From positions 5,114,870 through 5,178,869 of the forward strand of contig JABAKD010000003.1 of NCBI GenBank assembly GCA_012845835.1: 64,000 bases of DNA. The letters are read 5' to 3'. Under the pieces are notes generated by a model, which saw nothing but the letters and a program-made list of their open reading frames with translations, did no database searches and was not told where the DNA came from. Source of the stretch: Undaria pinnatifida. Lineage: Eukaryota > Sar > Phaeophyceae > Laminariales > Alariaceae. Both the position numbers and the translations under genes were made by a program. Positions 30,801-42,110 of the stretch are shown here, piece by piece (position 1 is the stretch's first letter; each line of letters begins with the position of its first letter).

Positions 30801-31540
30801 ACATTATTGCTTAGAACAACACTCGTATATGTACCTAGTCCGTATACCCTACGATATTGTTTGATAGAATACCTTGGATGATAGCAATATGTACCTAGAC
30901 CCTACTTGTTGCCTTTTGTTTCAAAACAGCAGATGTACGATGATTCCTGGTATCAATAGAAGTTCTAACCGATAGGTTTGTGAGGATTTCAATCGATGGC
31001 TGCTGCTGCTGCTGCTGTTGAACAACAGAAACACCTCTCACCATTTTTTCGCGAGGGTATCAGTCATACCAATACCTCGGAACCTATTGGGCAAACAAAT
31101 CAGAAAGAACTAAGTATGCCCGTCGAAAATTTCACCCTCATGTTACAGGTTACAGCAGTAGGTATCTATATCCAATACACTAACCTGTGAACAGACCGAC
31201 AGGCGTATTCAATAGACTACTAGTGGTACTCCCGACGTATGCCGGTTGCCGGCCGGTGTAGCGGAGAAAAATTTAGTGCAAATTAAGGCCAACCGCAACA
31301 GCACGAAAAAAACAACATACGTGCGAGACACACAGTGCACCCACCACCAACCCACAAGTCACCCACCACCCACCGAACAACCCACCACAGCATGTATAGC
31401 ACTTTCTTACGATTCTTCGTTTTCCGGGGGAGAGCGAGCCGTCGCCGGGAGAGGCTTTTCACGCCCCTCGCTCGCCGAGTTGGGAAACGTCGGCCGTTGC
31501 GTCGCCGGGGACACCGAGGGCTGATGTATGGGGCGGGCGC
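30801..31540. other. Unassigned DNA
   Basis: Contains a GCTGCTGCTGCTGCT run near 30996 and a CCCACCAC-type microsatellite at about 31335-31390. No gene was recognised. Confidence 0.4.
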
Positions 31541-31788
31541 GTTCGTTAGCTCCAAGCGGGATAGCTTTCAAGCCACTATATCACGTCTACCAACCACAGG
31601 GTGGCGGCAAGTCGAGTAGATAACTCATGCATGAGACCTCTGAGAAGAGTGAGCTCCCGAGCGAGAGCTGACGGCCGTCCACCATCAAGGCGCCAACCAG
31701 GTAGTACTAGGTACCCAATAATAGTCCAGAAGCCCGAACCGGCACGAAACTGATACGTCACTGTCATACTGGAAATCCCAAATCAACA
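31541..31788 (+). repeat. 248-bp direct repeat, copy 1
   Basis: It starts GTTCGTTAGCTCCAAGCGGG and ends CCCAAATCAACA. It aligns throughout with 33915-34163 at high identity, for example GAGAAGAGTGAGCTCCCGAG in both. Confidence 0.85.
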
Positions 31789-32885
31789 CTCTCCCGTATT
31801 CTTCACAAGACAGTGACGAATCAACAATTGACTCAATTTCATCACCTAAAACAACAAAAAATGGCAAGAGGAAACTCATCCCCATGAGCGAAAACCTCTT
31901 CCATACTCCCACTTACAACAATTGAAATCCCAACAAGAGATTGCAACAGTCGCGCCTTCAGGGCAAAAACTAATTGCGACAGATAATATGCCATAGATCG
32001 CGAGGTCACCCGGACAAAGGTCTCTCGCTGTCCCCTACTACCGCCATAGATACAGACCTGGTAGATCATGTCGGTAAAACAATAAGGCATACATTCTTGT
32101 CCGCGAACACAGAATTTATCCAACAAGAAAATTAGCCTACGCCCTCCCTGATACAAAGAATATCGGACCATCCACAAGCCACCCCGTTTGTCATTACAGA
32201 AACAAATGCAAAAACTTGCTCGAGACTTGAATAAAACTCTCAAAATATCTCATACTTCGAATTCCCAAACAAGATTGCAACCACCCATCAAGTTCGGAAA
32301 ATCAACATCGGTAATCCAATGACTAATTATGATTTTGCATCCCCTCTCCCATTTGAGACCAGTATGCCCTGTACTGTACGGTCACAAGGATGCCCCATCC
32401 CATCTCATCAACGCACGTAGACAACCATAAACAGGACATACCAGCAAGACCTATAACCCAGTGTAACCAATCCTCGCCAACAAGCGTAATTACCCGAAAC
32501 ATTGATCATTTGCAACCATCATAAAACCGAAAATACTCTCCTTTTGGCCTTTATTTGCTATAGCTCCAAAACGTCGAATAAAAAAGCAATAAAATGCCGC
32601 CACCGTCGACGCGAACAGCTCAAGTCCTCTCAGCTATACAAACTATTCGACTATCGCAAAAAAAAAGTCGTGTTGCAATCCTCCTTTGCGAACAAGCATT
32701 CGCAAAATGATACTGTTGGTGAAACGACCAATCAATCATGAATATGCCCACCTCTATTTTGCAATCAATGAGGAGACTACTGTCAAAACAAAAGATACCC
32801 GCAAAATTCAATAAAATCAGTACCACCATTAATACCATGCGTCAGCGGTACAGCTCTCAATATGGTGCACCTACGTACCCTTTTC
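31789..32885. other. Unassigned DNA between the 248-bp repeats
   Basis: The longest open frame is 133 codons on the minus strand (31842-32243), with no recognised domain. Confidence 0.4.
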
Positions 32886-33145
32886 TCCAAATCGTTATTG
32901 TATGTATATCAGCTCCACCAGTTCCCTTCTGGTCCTGTCTACACGGGAAAAACACTACAAGTGCTTCGGATTTACAAAGACTGTTTGATTTCACATGAAA
33001 AACACACTTCAAAACTACGAGGCGTTATCGTATGTATATCAGCTCCACCAGCTCCCTTCTGGTCCTGCCCATAACACAAGTTTTTCGGATATACAAGGAT
33101 TGTTTGATTTGAACATAAAAGTACACTTCAAAACTACCAGGTGAA
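32886..33145 (+). repeat. Tandem duplication of a ~130-bp unit
   Basis: Both units carry GTATGTATATCAGCTCCACC, AG.TCCCTTCTGGTCCTG and GACTGTTTGATTT-like text, then ACACTTCAAAACTAC. The units begin near 32893 and 33027. Confidence 0.85.
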
Positions 33146-33914
33146 AAAGGCTACGTATACCAGCAGCAGGAAGCACGCGGCTATTATGCCGCGCGACTTC
33201 GTCCTACTAAATCACTCCCCATGGTAGGGTGCACACGGCTGACGGCCATGCGACTTCTCGCGGAAAATACAGATAACCCCGTACCTGCTGCCTCCACGAC
33301 CAACCTTCTGAAGTGGAGGGCGCACGGCAAATATTAAAATACATGTCGTGTGACTAAAACTCCCCCGCTCGCAACACACGGTGAGATTGCCTACGGCTGT
33401 ACTTCCGCCATAGGGCTTTCAGCTGCTGCTGTAAACCCCCTTGCCCGCTGTAAACGGTGGGGATGTCCTAGGTTACACTTCGACCATGGGCATAAGCTGC
33501 TGATACGCCCTGCCTACGGTTCTGCCCCGCCGTAGGGCTTTCGCTACTATTAACACTGCTGTACGTAGTCTACAGCAGCAGTGGCTGCTCCCTGAAAACG
33601 ACGTCTCCACAACATAACATCTGGGTTCAAAGACAACTCGACTATCAAGCTGCCCTCCCTCTTCCACCATCGAAAATCCCGACGATGGCGGTATAGCATC
33701 TCTCCCTGGTATACCAGCGGTGGCTCTCTCCTTCTCCCCGCCAGACTCCTCCTTGCGCCTTGCTGCTCGTCTCCGCTGATCTCCAATAAGATTGGCTCCA
33801 CAAACACGGCCCTTCCTTCCCCACCATGCTTCGACGAAAGCACGGCCCTGTTCCAATACTGCTGACCCGTAGACCCTTCATGAGGCTTGACCGAATCGGT
33901 TCGTTCTCTAGAGG
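33146..33914. other. Unassigned DNA
   Basis: Contains a triplicated TTCCGCC/TACGGCTGTACTTCC-like stretch (33380-33545). Overlapping open frames of 94-131 codons on the minus strand (33473-33945) have no recognised domain. Confidence 0.35.
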
Positions 33915-34163
33915 GTTCGTTATCTCCAAGCGGGGTAGGTTTCAAGTCATTGTATCACATCTCCCAACCACAGGGTAGCGGCAAGTCGAGCAGATAACTC
34001 ATGCGTGAGACGTCCGAGAAGAGTGAGCTCCCGAGCGAGAGCTCACAGCAGTCTACCATCAAGAACGCCAACCAGGTACTACTAGGTACCCAATACTAGT
34101 CCAGAAGCCCGAACCGGCACGAAACTGATACGTAACCGTCATACTGAAAATCCCAAATCAACA
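33915..34163 (+). repeat. 248-bp direct repeat, copy 2
   Basis: The mate of 31541-31788. It starts GTTCGTTATCTCCAAGCGGG and ends CCCAAATCAACA. It could be the second terminal repeat of a small element, but no TG start, primer-binding site or target duplication is evident. Confidence 0.85.
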
Positions 34164-34299
34164 GGGCGTGGCATGGGCGTGCGGTCGCTGGGGGGCGGAT
34201 GGCGAGCGGTAGAGCGGTCACGCGAAATGAATACACAGGACGAATTTTCCAAAGATCCATAATGAGACGACTACTCTACTACTTCTACGACAGTAGCCG

Positions 34300-34439
34300 A
34301 TCCGAAGAACACGCCAGCTAGCGCTGGGTTGCGAAGGCAATTGAGTTAAATCGACACACGACGAGTATGAAAATACGTGGAAGTGTGGTGAGCTTAGAGC
34401 GTTATTTTCCCCCATCCGCCGGAGAATAAAAAAAAAAAA
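34300..34439 (+). mobile_element. Non-LTR retroposon 3' end, copy 1
   Basis: The shared core runs from CCGAAG and GCCAGCTAGCG through CGACACACGAC and GGAAGTGTGGTGAGCT to CATCCGCCGGAG, ending in a poly-A tract. The same core occurs reversed at 49398-49545 and 53800-54105. Copies start at different points but share the poly-A end, as 5'-truncated LINE or SINE copies do. Confidence 0.8.
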
Positions 34440-34444
34440 TAGCG

Positions 34445-34466
34445 TATTAGACTATATAGTCTAATA
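34445..34466. repeat. 22-bp perfect palindrome
   Basis: Self-complementary, centred on ACTATATAGT, directly after the poly-A tail of the retroposon copy. Confidence 0.9.
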
Positions 34467-34489
34467 ATTAAGATGTACAGGGCTTTATA

Positions 34490-34850
34490 CCTACTGGTCA
34501 AATCAATGAATATCGATCGACAATTTCGATACCTATTATAGTCAAACAATAGGTTACGATCGACAATTTCACATACCTATTGGTCACAGTAACAGGTATC
34601 GATCGACAATGTGACATACCTATTGTAAGAACAATAGCATACTGTGCCGATTTGTAAGGATCTATTGATCGAAAAAATAGTTATCGATAGACAAACTTAC
34701 ACGCCTATCTTAAGAACAAAAAAAAAACTATTGCACCAATTTCTCTGGACTTATTGGTCCAAGCAACAGGTATCGATAGACAAAATCGCATATCTATCAA
34801 ACGTGTCAATAGGTATCGATATGCAACACCCAAATCTATGACATACCAAT
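34490..34850 (+). repeat. 42/43-bp TATCGAT satellite, array 3
   Basis: The phrase GATCGACAAT recurs at about 34515, 34558 and 34601 (43-bp steps), with ATACCTATT(G/A) between copies and degraded copies to 34850. Confidence 0.8.
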
Positions 34851-34859
34851 AGGCATTCT

Positions 34860-35199
34860 CAATAGGCTAGTGTCCGGGGGCGTATATATGCACAACGAAG
34901 CCGATCTCATATTAATAATCAACAAAAATCGACAAAGTTGGGGTGATTGATTTGACCATGGTTATTTACCAAGGAAAAGTTGATAAGATTATTATTGGAA
35001 TTAAGTTAAACAAAAAAATGTGGTTAATCGTCGCGTTGATTTTGTATTCACAACACTACTTGGAAGGGCTTCACTGCTGTAGGTTGATTGAGCCGCTCAA
35101 GATTCGCTGTATTATCCAACCAAAGTGCGTAAATAGTTACCTTGACCTTATTGCATGGGTTTAATTGTCGTTAAATACTACCCGGTGAACACATGATTC
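34860..35199. other. Unassigned DNA
   Basis: AT-rich spacer between two satellite arrays. No gene was recognised. Confidence 0.4.
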
Positions 35200-35356
35200 A
35201 GCGGGTCGTCAGTGGTTTTGTTTTCTTCAGGGTTTTCTACGGTTATCCGTCCGTGCACGGTGCGGTTTTTTCAATCGAAAATCCTACGGTCCGGATCGGT
35301 GCGGTTTTAGGAACGGGGAAATCTTACGATGCGGTTCGGTTCGGTTTTCGGGTATA

Positions 35357-35842
35357 TGTTAAGATACGGCCTCGAAAGGCCCGTAAGTATCCAAATTTCT
35401 TCGTTTCTTTCTACTGCTTTTCTTCGCGTGTTCCTGGCTCCATAGCCAGACGGTTATAGGTGTGGGAGTGGGTTTTGAGGAGCCGCATCTTCGACTCATG
35501 GTCTAGTTCGTAGAACCGGAGTTTCCCCGAATCTCCCATATTTCTGCATATGCGACTCATCAGGGTGGGCTAGTGTTGAGATACGGCCTCGAAAGGCCTG
35601 TAAGTATCCAAATTTAAGATCATTTGGATAGGTTTCGTATTACAAGGTTGGCGTTATATGTTCGGGAAAGTTAGGAAGTAGATCGGAGGCACGTGCCTCC
35701 GATCTCAGAAGCTATCCCGGGCTCTGGTGGAAACGAATAAAGGTACATCTCTACGAAGGAACGCAAGTGAGTATTCTCCGAGGACCTGCTCAATTGGCAG
35801 ACCTGCAGGAGGCACTCTGTGTCCCCCACCTTTGACTTAACA
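35357..35842 (+). mobile_element. Internally deleted Ty3/gypsy element with target duplication
   Basis: It consists of the first 42 bp of the LTR (35357-35398, TGTTAAGATACGGCCTC), then about 175 bp of the 3' internal region matching 2400-2573, then a complete 269-bp LTR (35574-35842). It is flanked by TATA at 35353-35356 and 35843-35846. The flanks are both satellite sequence, so the element landed in the array. Confidence 0.8.
35681..35704. promoter_or_regulatory. Long palindrome with CACGTG core in the LTR
   Basis: A perfect 24-bp palindrome centred on GGCACGTGCC. The inner 18 bp is also perfect in the other LTR at 2683-2700. CACGTG is the classic site for bHLH/bZIP proteins (general knowledge), so a role in LTR transcription is possible. 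Confidence 0.5.
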
Positions 35843-36200
35843 TATAGTAAATCCTGCAGTGCAGTTTGGTGCGGTGATAAATCCTACGGTGCGGTTCGGT
35901 GCGCTTTTGAAAATAAGAAAATCCTATGGTGCGGTTCGGTGCGGTTTTCAGCAATGAAGAATCCTACGGTGCGGTTCGGTGCGGTTTTGAAGAGGGCGAA
36001 AATACTACGGTGCGGTTCGGTGCGTTTCCCCGTTAAACGGGTTTTGCTTCGGTGCGGGGCCAAATCCCCGTAGGGAAAACCGTACAAAACCGTGTTTTCC
36101 CACGGTGCAGCGTATGAATTAACCGCACAAAACCACGGTTTCGTACGGTTTTCTGGTGTTAATCCGTTTTTACCGATATTCAACAATTTGTTTTGCCAAA

Positions 36201-37710
36201 TATTTTCACGGGGTTATGAATTGTAAATGACTTGTCAATAAAAATCAGCTGATAAATACCAGGTAAAAAACAATAGTGGTGTATAAATATATTCCAGGTA
36301 CACACAGTTGCTGCTACGATGACCCAAGAACACCCTGCCTATTTGATGGCCCACGCGTTTTTGCGGGCCAGCCCGTGCTGCGGCCCATTTGAGGCAACCA
36401 ACCGACGTTTACAGGCCGCGACACGGGCCGGCCCGCATGTCACCTGTGCTACAAAGTCGAAGAAGAACGGTTTACGGTTTGTTTCGCAGCCAAAAAGCAG
36501 CAGTGACAAGCGAGGAGAACAAATGGACTCGATGCTCGCGATATGTGTACTGCTAAAACATCATGCAAGGGAAAACGAAAACTGAAGATGATTCACAAAT
36601 AATCTAGCGTATCTCTGCGTACCAAGATTCCAAGCGCACAGCAAACAGCTGCTGCTGACAGAGTAAAATATACTCCCGAGTACTTCGGACGGAACGCAAG
36701 CAGAACAAAACAACAACCTGCCCTCAGAAACAACTGCTGCGTATACTGCCTATAACAACCTTGACGAGAGTGCAGCTGCATTTCCACATGTATGTGGCTT
36801 GTCACGTTTCACGAGCACCACCTCTAGACTACCTCCCCGACACCCCCCGAACCACAACAGCCTGCGCCTTTGCAGCAAGGCTTCGTAGCGCTTTCGCGCG
36901 TACGTTTTTCGTCTCTGTCTGGCTGTTCGCCAAAGAGGACGGCTAAGTGGCTAGAGGCCCCCACGAGAGAAGAAGCACCCTTCCCAAACAGAGTCTTGCA
37001 GGGGGAAGGGGGGCAATTTGACGAAGCACCGGCTAAGCCCAACGCCCACATGATTGCTGCGTCCACGGCACCGTGACCTGTGCCAACTATTAATAGAGCA
37101 AGTATGATCATGCACGGGTATTATTATAACTCGTAGAAGACAAGATTAGACGCGTATCATCATGGTTTCAACTGTTTCTGATCTACATCAGTACGAAGCA
37201 CCAAAGCAGCATGATGGAATTTATCAGATTTTTCTCGAATTTATTATTTTTTATAATGTGTTGTCTCACATTTAGGACCCCTCCAGCCGTCTGTGCCGTG
37301 TACATGCTCTTATTACTACATGTTGTGCCATTGTTCTTGATGTTCTCACATTAACTCGCATAATCAAGTCCGTGGTCACAGGACAGGCTCCAGTCACTCT
37401 GGAGCTGAAGAATACCCTAGGGAAAAACACAAACAACCCAAGGTGGTACACGCATATATCACAGCTGACGCAATTCATGCCTCCACCAGAAACATATAAA
37501 AGTGAAATCGAGAGTCAGTCTACGATGTGCCAGATCTATACCGGTGCATACGTCTCATCACTCGCGCCTTGAAAAACCGACAATACCGCTTGCTACACAA
37601 GAAGGCCTACCACGTATATATTACACGTAGTATCTATCACTACGCATACGCACGACAACCGCAAGTCAATTGGAAAAAGGAAACAAAGAACAAATAAGAA
37701 GAGAAAGGAA
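36201..37710. other. Unassigned DNA before the DIRS element
   Basis: No gene was recognised. A GC-rich stretch at 36348-36445 repeats GGCCCG-type motifs. Open frames at 36824-37111 (minus) and 36870-37076 (plus) overlap and neither has a known domain. Confidence 0.35.
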
Positions 37711-38038
37711 AGAGGAAGCTTGTCGTTGGGGCAACCTGGTGTTTGGGGGTAACGGGTAGAAAGATAGAACAGCAGAAGAAGGGAAATCTCGGGGTTTCCA
37801 AATGTAGGGTGCAGGATGTTGGGTACGGGGTATCACAGAAAAAATGGTTCCGGATAATTGTGAGAAAGTAAGATCGAGAGGTCAGATACCAACAAGCAAC
37901 TGTAGAGCGGTGTGAAGCGGGGGATCGTCGGTGCAGCGAATAGCCAAAAACAAGTAGCTAACGGGCGAGGCCCGGCACGAGCTGAAGAGGACCGGGGCAG
38001 AGGACAAGGGACGTAAGGGAGTCGTCAAGTTGGTTTTT
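37711..38038 (+). repeat. DIRS element split repeat A1
   Basis: About 328 bp that recurs at 44313-44645 with very few differences (TGTCGTTGGGGCAACCTGGT through GTCGTCAAGTTGGTTTTT). It forms the left end of the element. A 54-bp tandem duplication (TTTTCATTTTCTGTTTTCTC) follows at about 38024-38127. Confidence 0.9.
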
Positions 38039-38191
38039 GTCAAGTTGGTTTTTTTTTCATTTTCTGTTTTCTCTTCTCGTTCGTCAAGTTGGTTTTTCTT
38101 TTCATTTTCTGTTTTCTCTTCTCGTTCTGGGTTGCTGTGCTGGAGGGTGAGCATTGTCAAGAGCAGCAGTCGTCGGGAGGAACGAGCAAGG

Positions 38192-40128
38192 ATGGAGGGC
38201 CTCACCCCGACCCAACAACAGGACGAGGACCGGGACAAGCTGGTGGAAGGCCCAGGCCCAACGCAGTCGGGAGGCGGAGCAACCGGGAGCGTGGAAGAGG
38301 GTGCCACGCATGGGAATTCGCTAGCAACCATAAGTTCGTCTAGTTGAAGCGTGCAGTTCCCGGGGGTCGAATCACAGGCGCGTGACGGAGACCACAGACG
38401 GTCAGGTAGAAGGAATACTCGCATATCACCAGGCAGAGAAGGAAGGAGATCAGTTAGGCACCACCGCGAACAAACCAACCACGTCCAACTTGTCCCACCC
38501 CCGCAACGCCACCAAACATTTTCCCCAGCGGAATCTCGGGGCGCCCCATCGGCGCGTGGGAGGAGTTCGTATCAGCAGGAGGCAGGGGCGGGGCAGGACA
38601 GCCAGCTGGCGATTTTTAACGGGCCACCACAGGCGCCCCGGGGACCGGTAGGAGCGCCGCACCACCCGCAGCAAGGGTGGACACCGCAGCGGCAGTATGA
38701 CACGGGCGCACAACGACAGCCGCAGCACAGCGAGGCGCCACAGCAACAAGGGGCGGCAATTGGGGGGGGGGGGGGGGGCCAATACAGCAACAACAGCAGC
38801 AGCAGCAGCGGGGTTGGTCACCGCAGCAGCTGAGCGAGGACGCACCACGGCAACAGCAGCAGCAGGGGTGGCCAACGCAGCAGCCGCATAGCGGAGGCAC
38901 GCCACAGCAGCCGCAGCAAGGGTGGGAACCAGAACAAGGGGGGGGGGGGGAACGTTGGGGAGCAGTAGGTGCAGTGAGCCCGCGACAGCAGCAGTCAAAC
39001 TGGCAGCAGCGGCTACAGCCTAGCAGTCAGCAGCAGTGGTCAGACAGGAGGGGCTTCGGGGAAGCGAGCGCGTGGGAGTTAGAAGGGTCAGGACAGCGAC
39101 AGCAGCAGTTGGGAGCGCGCTTAGGGCAGTGGGGGCGGGGAGGGGGGGGTGGAAGCCCGTGGGAGATGGATCCGCCGAGGCTGCAACAGCAACGGTATCA
39201 GGAACCGGGCACGGGATGGGGAGACGGAAGCGGCATTTCATATAGCAACGGGCCGCGGTGGGGTGGGAGACGGGGTGATGGGTTTTGCGTCGGGGGGGCC
39301 GGGGGGGGGTGGGGGGGGGGTGGGGGGGGCGGGGGGGCGGAAAGGATACTATAAGCCATCCCTGACGGAAACGTTGTGGCGGAAGGGGAACCGCACGGCG
39401 GTAGTCTGGGCGTCTCTACGCGGGGACGGGAAGGCACCACCGTTCGATTCGGTGGAGGCGATGAGCATGGTCACGGGAGGTTTCATCATGGAGGGAGAGG
39501 GCGCCCAGCAGGTAGCAGGACTGAGTAATATTGATGTCCGCAACTTCCCCCAGAGGGACCATTTTGGCTTCGAGCGTGGGACGGTGCAGGTGTCCCTGGA
39601 CCACAGAGTGAAGGCCGTGTTTCTGTTGCTAACACACCTCATGCGGTACGTGGTGAACGGGAATAAAGCCTTCGGGCAAGCATCGCTCCGACGGACGGAC
39701 AAGCTGGTGGAGCGATTCCGCGCGGTAGCGCAAGGGGTGAGGACTTATCACGCGCAGAATACACGGGTGGCCCTATCAGAACCATTTAGGGGAAAATTCG
39801 TCCAATGTTTCAACAAAAATCTCCAGGAGTGGACGGAGAAAGTATACCGGCAGGCGCACATGCTGAAGCAGGAGGTCGGGACGTTCCCGGGTCCGAGCGA
39901 CGTATACCCAATGCCACTACCGCTTTTCATGCGAAGCCATACGTGGGTTACAAAGGCACCCATCTACCTGGCGGACGTATGGTACGCAGAGGAGCCCACG
40001 GCAGGGGGGTATAGGAAGAGACGGGGGAGGGGGGGAGGGGAGGGGGTAAGCGAGACCGCGGCGGCGGGAGGGTGGGGGGGGGGGTGGGGGGGAACGAAAA
40101 AGTAGCGGAGGGGTTTGGGGTGGGGGAT

Positions 40129-40161
<33 letters not shown>

Positions 40162-40491
40162 GGGGAGGGGGAGGAGGGTGGGGGGGTGGGTGGGGTGGAG
40201 GAGGAGGAGGAAATGGGGGGGGGGGGAGCAGGAGAGGAGGAAGGGGCATATGACCGACCATGCCGCGACTACGAAAAACTCGGGGCATGCCTCCACGAGC
40301 CAAAGAAGGGGATGACATGCAGAAACCGGCACGAAGATGGTTACAAAAACTCGAAGGGTGCGGTTCTGGCGGAGGAGGGGGGCGGGTCGGGAAAGCGGAA
40401 GAGGGGGGAAGAGAAGGAAGAGAGGGGGTCGGGGAGGAGAAAGGGGGAGGGGGGAGGAGGGGAGGGGAGAGACGGACCGGCGAAGAAATGA
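38192..40491 (+). pseudogene. DIRS ORF1, Gag-like, frameshifted
   Basis: It starts at MEGLTPTQQQDEDRDK and meets a TGA at 38345-38347. Gln/Gly-rich sequence follows in shifting frames, and then a well-preserved globular block (about 39350-40000) with SLTETLWRKGNRTAVVWAS, RNFPQRDHFGFERGTVQVSL and PLPLFMRSHTWVTKAPIYLA. After a poly-G zone comes a CCCH-type finger (C-x8-C-x9-C-x3-H, about 40258-40335, YDRPCRDYEKLGACLHEPKK) and a Lys/Arg tail. This order suits a Gag-like nucleic-acid-binding protein. The frame breaks sit in G homopolymers, so some could be assembly errors. Confidence 0.65.
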
Positions 40492-40819
40492 GGGCACGGG
40501 CTCCGCGGTGCGGCGGGGCCAACCAGGCGAGCTACTGACACCAGTTCTGAGGCGATCACGTCGAGGGCAGCAGCGGGGGGTTCGGGTTGGGCACTGGGCC
40601 AAAGGGGGGAGCCGACTCCTCCAGGATCGGTGGTTGTGTCAGATACAGGTGCGATATCTGGTCGGCGCGTAGAAGAGCAGAAGCGTTGGCGGGTTGCACA
40701 AGGATTATTGGGGAGGGTTTCTGGGGAGTCAACGAAGGCGACAAGCTTAATGCGAGCCTTAGCCACGACAGCAGGGGCACTATTATCGAAGGTTTCCGTG
40801 TGTGTTTGTGTGTGTGCGT

Positions 40820-40852
<33 letters not shown>
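40820..40852 (+). repeat. Run of 33 G
   Basis: An uninterrupted poly-G tract preceded by TGTGTGTGCGTG, at the junction between ORF1 and the reverse transcriptase frame. It could form G-quadruplex DNA, and its true length is uncertain in any assembly. Confidence 0.9.
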
Positions 40853-40854
<2 letters not shown>

Positions 40855-42110
40855 AGTAGTGCGGTGGTTGGGGGGGTCGTTGACGGCGTCCCATATGGAC
40901 CCGGAGCGCGTGCAAGCGTTCTTTGGGGACAGGCACCCATTTCCGGGAATAGATAACTTGATGCACATAGCGCGCGTAGGGGTGCCGGTCGACCTGCGAC
41001 CGGGTGGAACCTGACGAAGGAGCTCACATACGGAAATCATTCAAGCGCACAGAAGTTTCACGTCGCAGTGTGTGAACAGGCGGTTGCAGACGTTGCAAGG
41101 GGGCGTGCTATTGTTTTCCCGAAGGAACAGGCGGGGCAGGTAGAAGGATTGCGGGTGTCACCGGTCCGGGTAGTGGAAGAGCAGGAAAAGATAAGAATCA
41201 TCCATGACATGGTTTTTGAGCACAGAGACGGGAATGGAGGGGGGTCGGTGAATTCGACGACGGATTGGGATGAGATTCCGACATGAACGCTGGCAGGGGT
41301 GATGCATGAAGTGGTACAGAGGGTTCTCGGGCTGAGGGTTAATTTCGGGGATCGAGCGCGGATTCTCATTCAAAAAATGGATGTCAAAAATGCGTTCAGG
41401 CAGATTACAGTGGACCCTGACGGGGCCAGGGTTTTCGGGTACGTGTTGGGGGAGTTCCTTATCATCGATTTGCGGTTGCAGTTTTGGTAGAGGGGCAGTC
41501 CGGGGTGGTGGGGGGTGATTTCGGCTGCGATGCAGCATGTACAACGTAATACCACGAGAGCTTCCGCGTTGTTCTCGCCGGCCGGGGACCGCGCGGTGGA
41601 GCACGTGACGGTGGCGCAGAAAACAGGGCGTTCAGTAGTCAGTTGGCCGGCAGAGTGTGTCGTGAGAGCGGTGGATGGGGGGGGGGGCAGACGACCCGGC
41701 CTTTGTGGCGTTTTTCATGGACGATGCAATTTCGGTAGAAGTTCAGTGGGATGCGGAGGGGGCGCGGTGTTTGGACTTGTCACGATCCTTAGCTTTCATC
41801 CATGAGCAGGCTATGGCCGAAAGATCCGAGGGGGAGGAGCCACTGTTATCGCGTAAAAAGGTGACGGGCTGGGCTACGCAACAGGAGGTTTTGGGGTACG
41901 ATATCGACACAGAGAGTATTACCATTGCCCTGCCGACACGGAAAGTAGACGACTTGCGCGCGCGAGTAGCAGAGTGGACGGCGGAGCGGCAGTCGGCAAC
42001 GGTGCGGGGGGTGTTAGTGTTAGCCGGGAAGCTGCACCACGCGTCCTTTGTGATCCGGCCGGGAAGGTACTTCGTCTGTAGGCTGCTGCAGCTTTCTAAT
42101 CTGGATCCTA
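40853..42110 (+). pseudogene. DIRS reverse transcriptase, broken
   Basis: Read in order: VRWLGGSLTASHMDPERVQA; FPKEQAGQVEGLRVSPVRVV then EKIRIIHDMVFE (RT motif 1 zone); MDVKNAFRQITVDPDGARVF (motif with the first catalytic Asp, about 41380); SPGWWGVISAAMQHV (about 41498); AFFMDDAISVEVQW (the FMDD form of the YxDD box, about 41710); and KKVTGWATQQEVLGYDIDTE. Stops at 41284-41286 and 41488-41490 and a frame change at a G run near 41680 break it. RT copies the element RNA. The motif spacing is that of DIRS-type RT. Confidence 0.85.

Larger units (their letters stand above)
35200..36200 (+). repeat. CGGTGCGGTTCGGTGCGGTTTT satellite family, array 1 (split)
   Basis: Repeats built on TACGGTGCGGTTCGGTGCGG with AT-rich spacers occur at 35255-35356 and 35850-36030, with relatives to 36170. 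The same monomers, including the spacer GAAGAGGGCGAAAA, occur at 48480-48725. The array is interrupted by the gypsy remnant at 35357-35842. Confidence 0.85.

Noticed and set aside
36824-37111. Minus-strand LLIVGTGHGAVDAA as a candidate first FMO exon
   Set aside because: The glycine spacing does not match GxGxxG of FMOs and no phase-0 donor joins it to exon a.
38450-38998. Ala/Pro/Val-rich 182-codon minus-strand frame
   Set aside because: It is the antisense of Gln/Gly-rich ORF1 sequence with CAG repeats.
39917-40602. Long proline- and leucine-rich open frames on the minus strand opposite DIRS ORF1
   Set aside because: They are the complement of G-rich Gag coding sequence. The plus strand carries the finger motif and the conserved Gag block.
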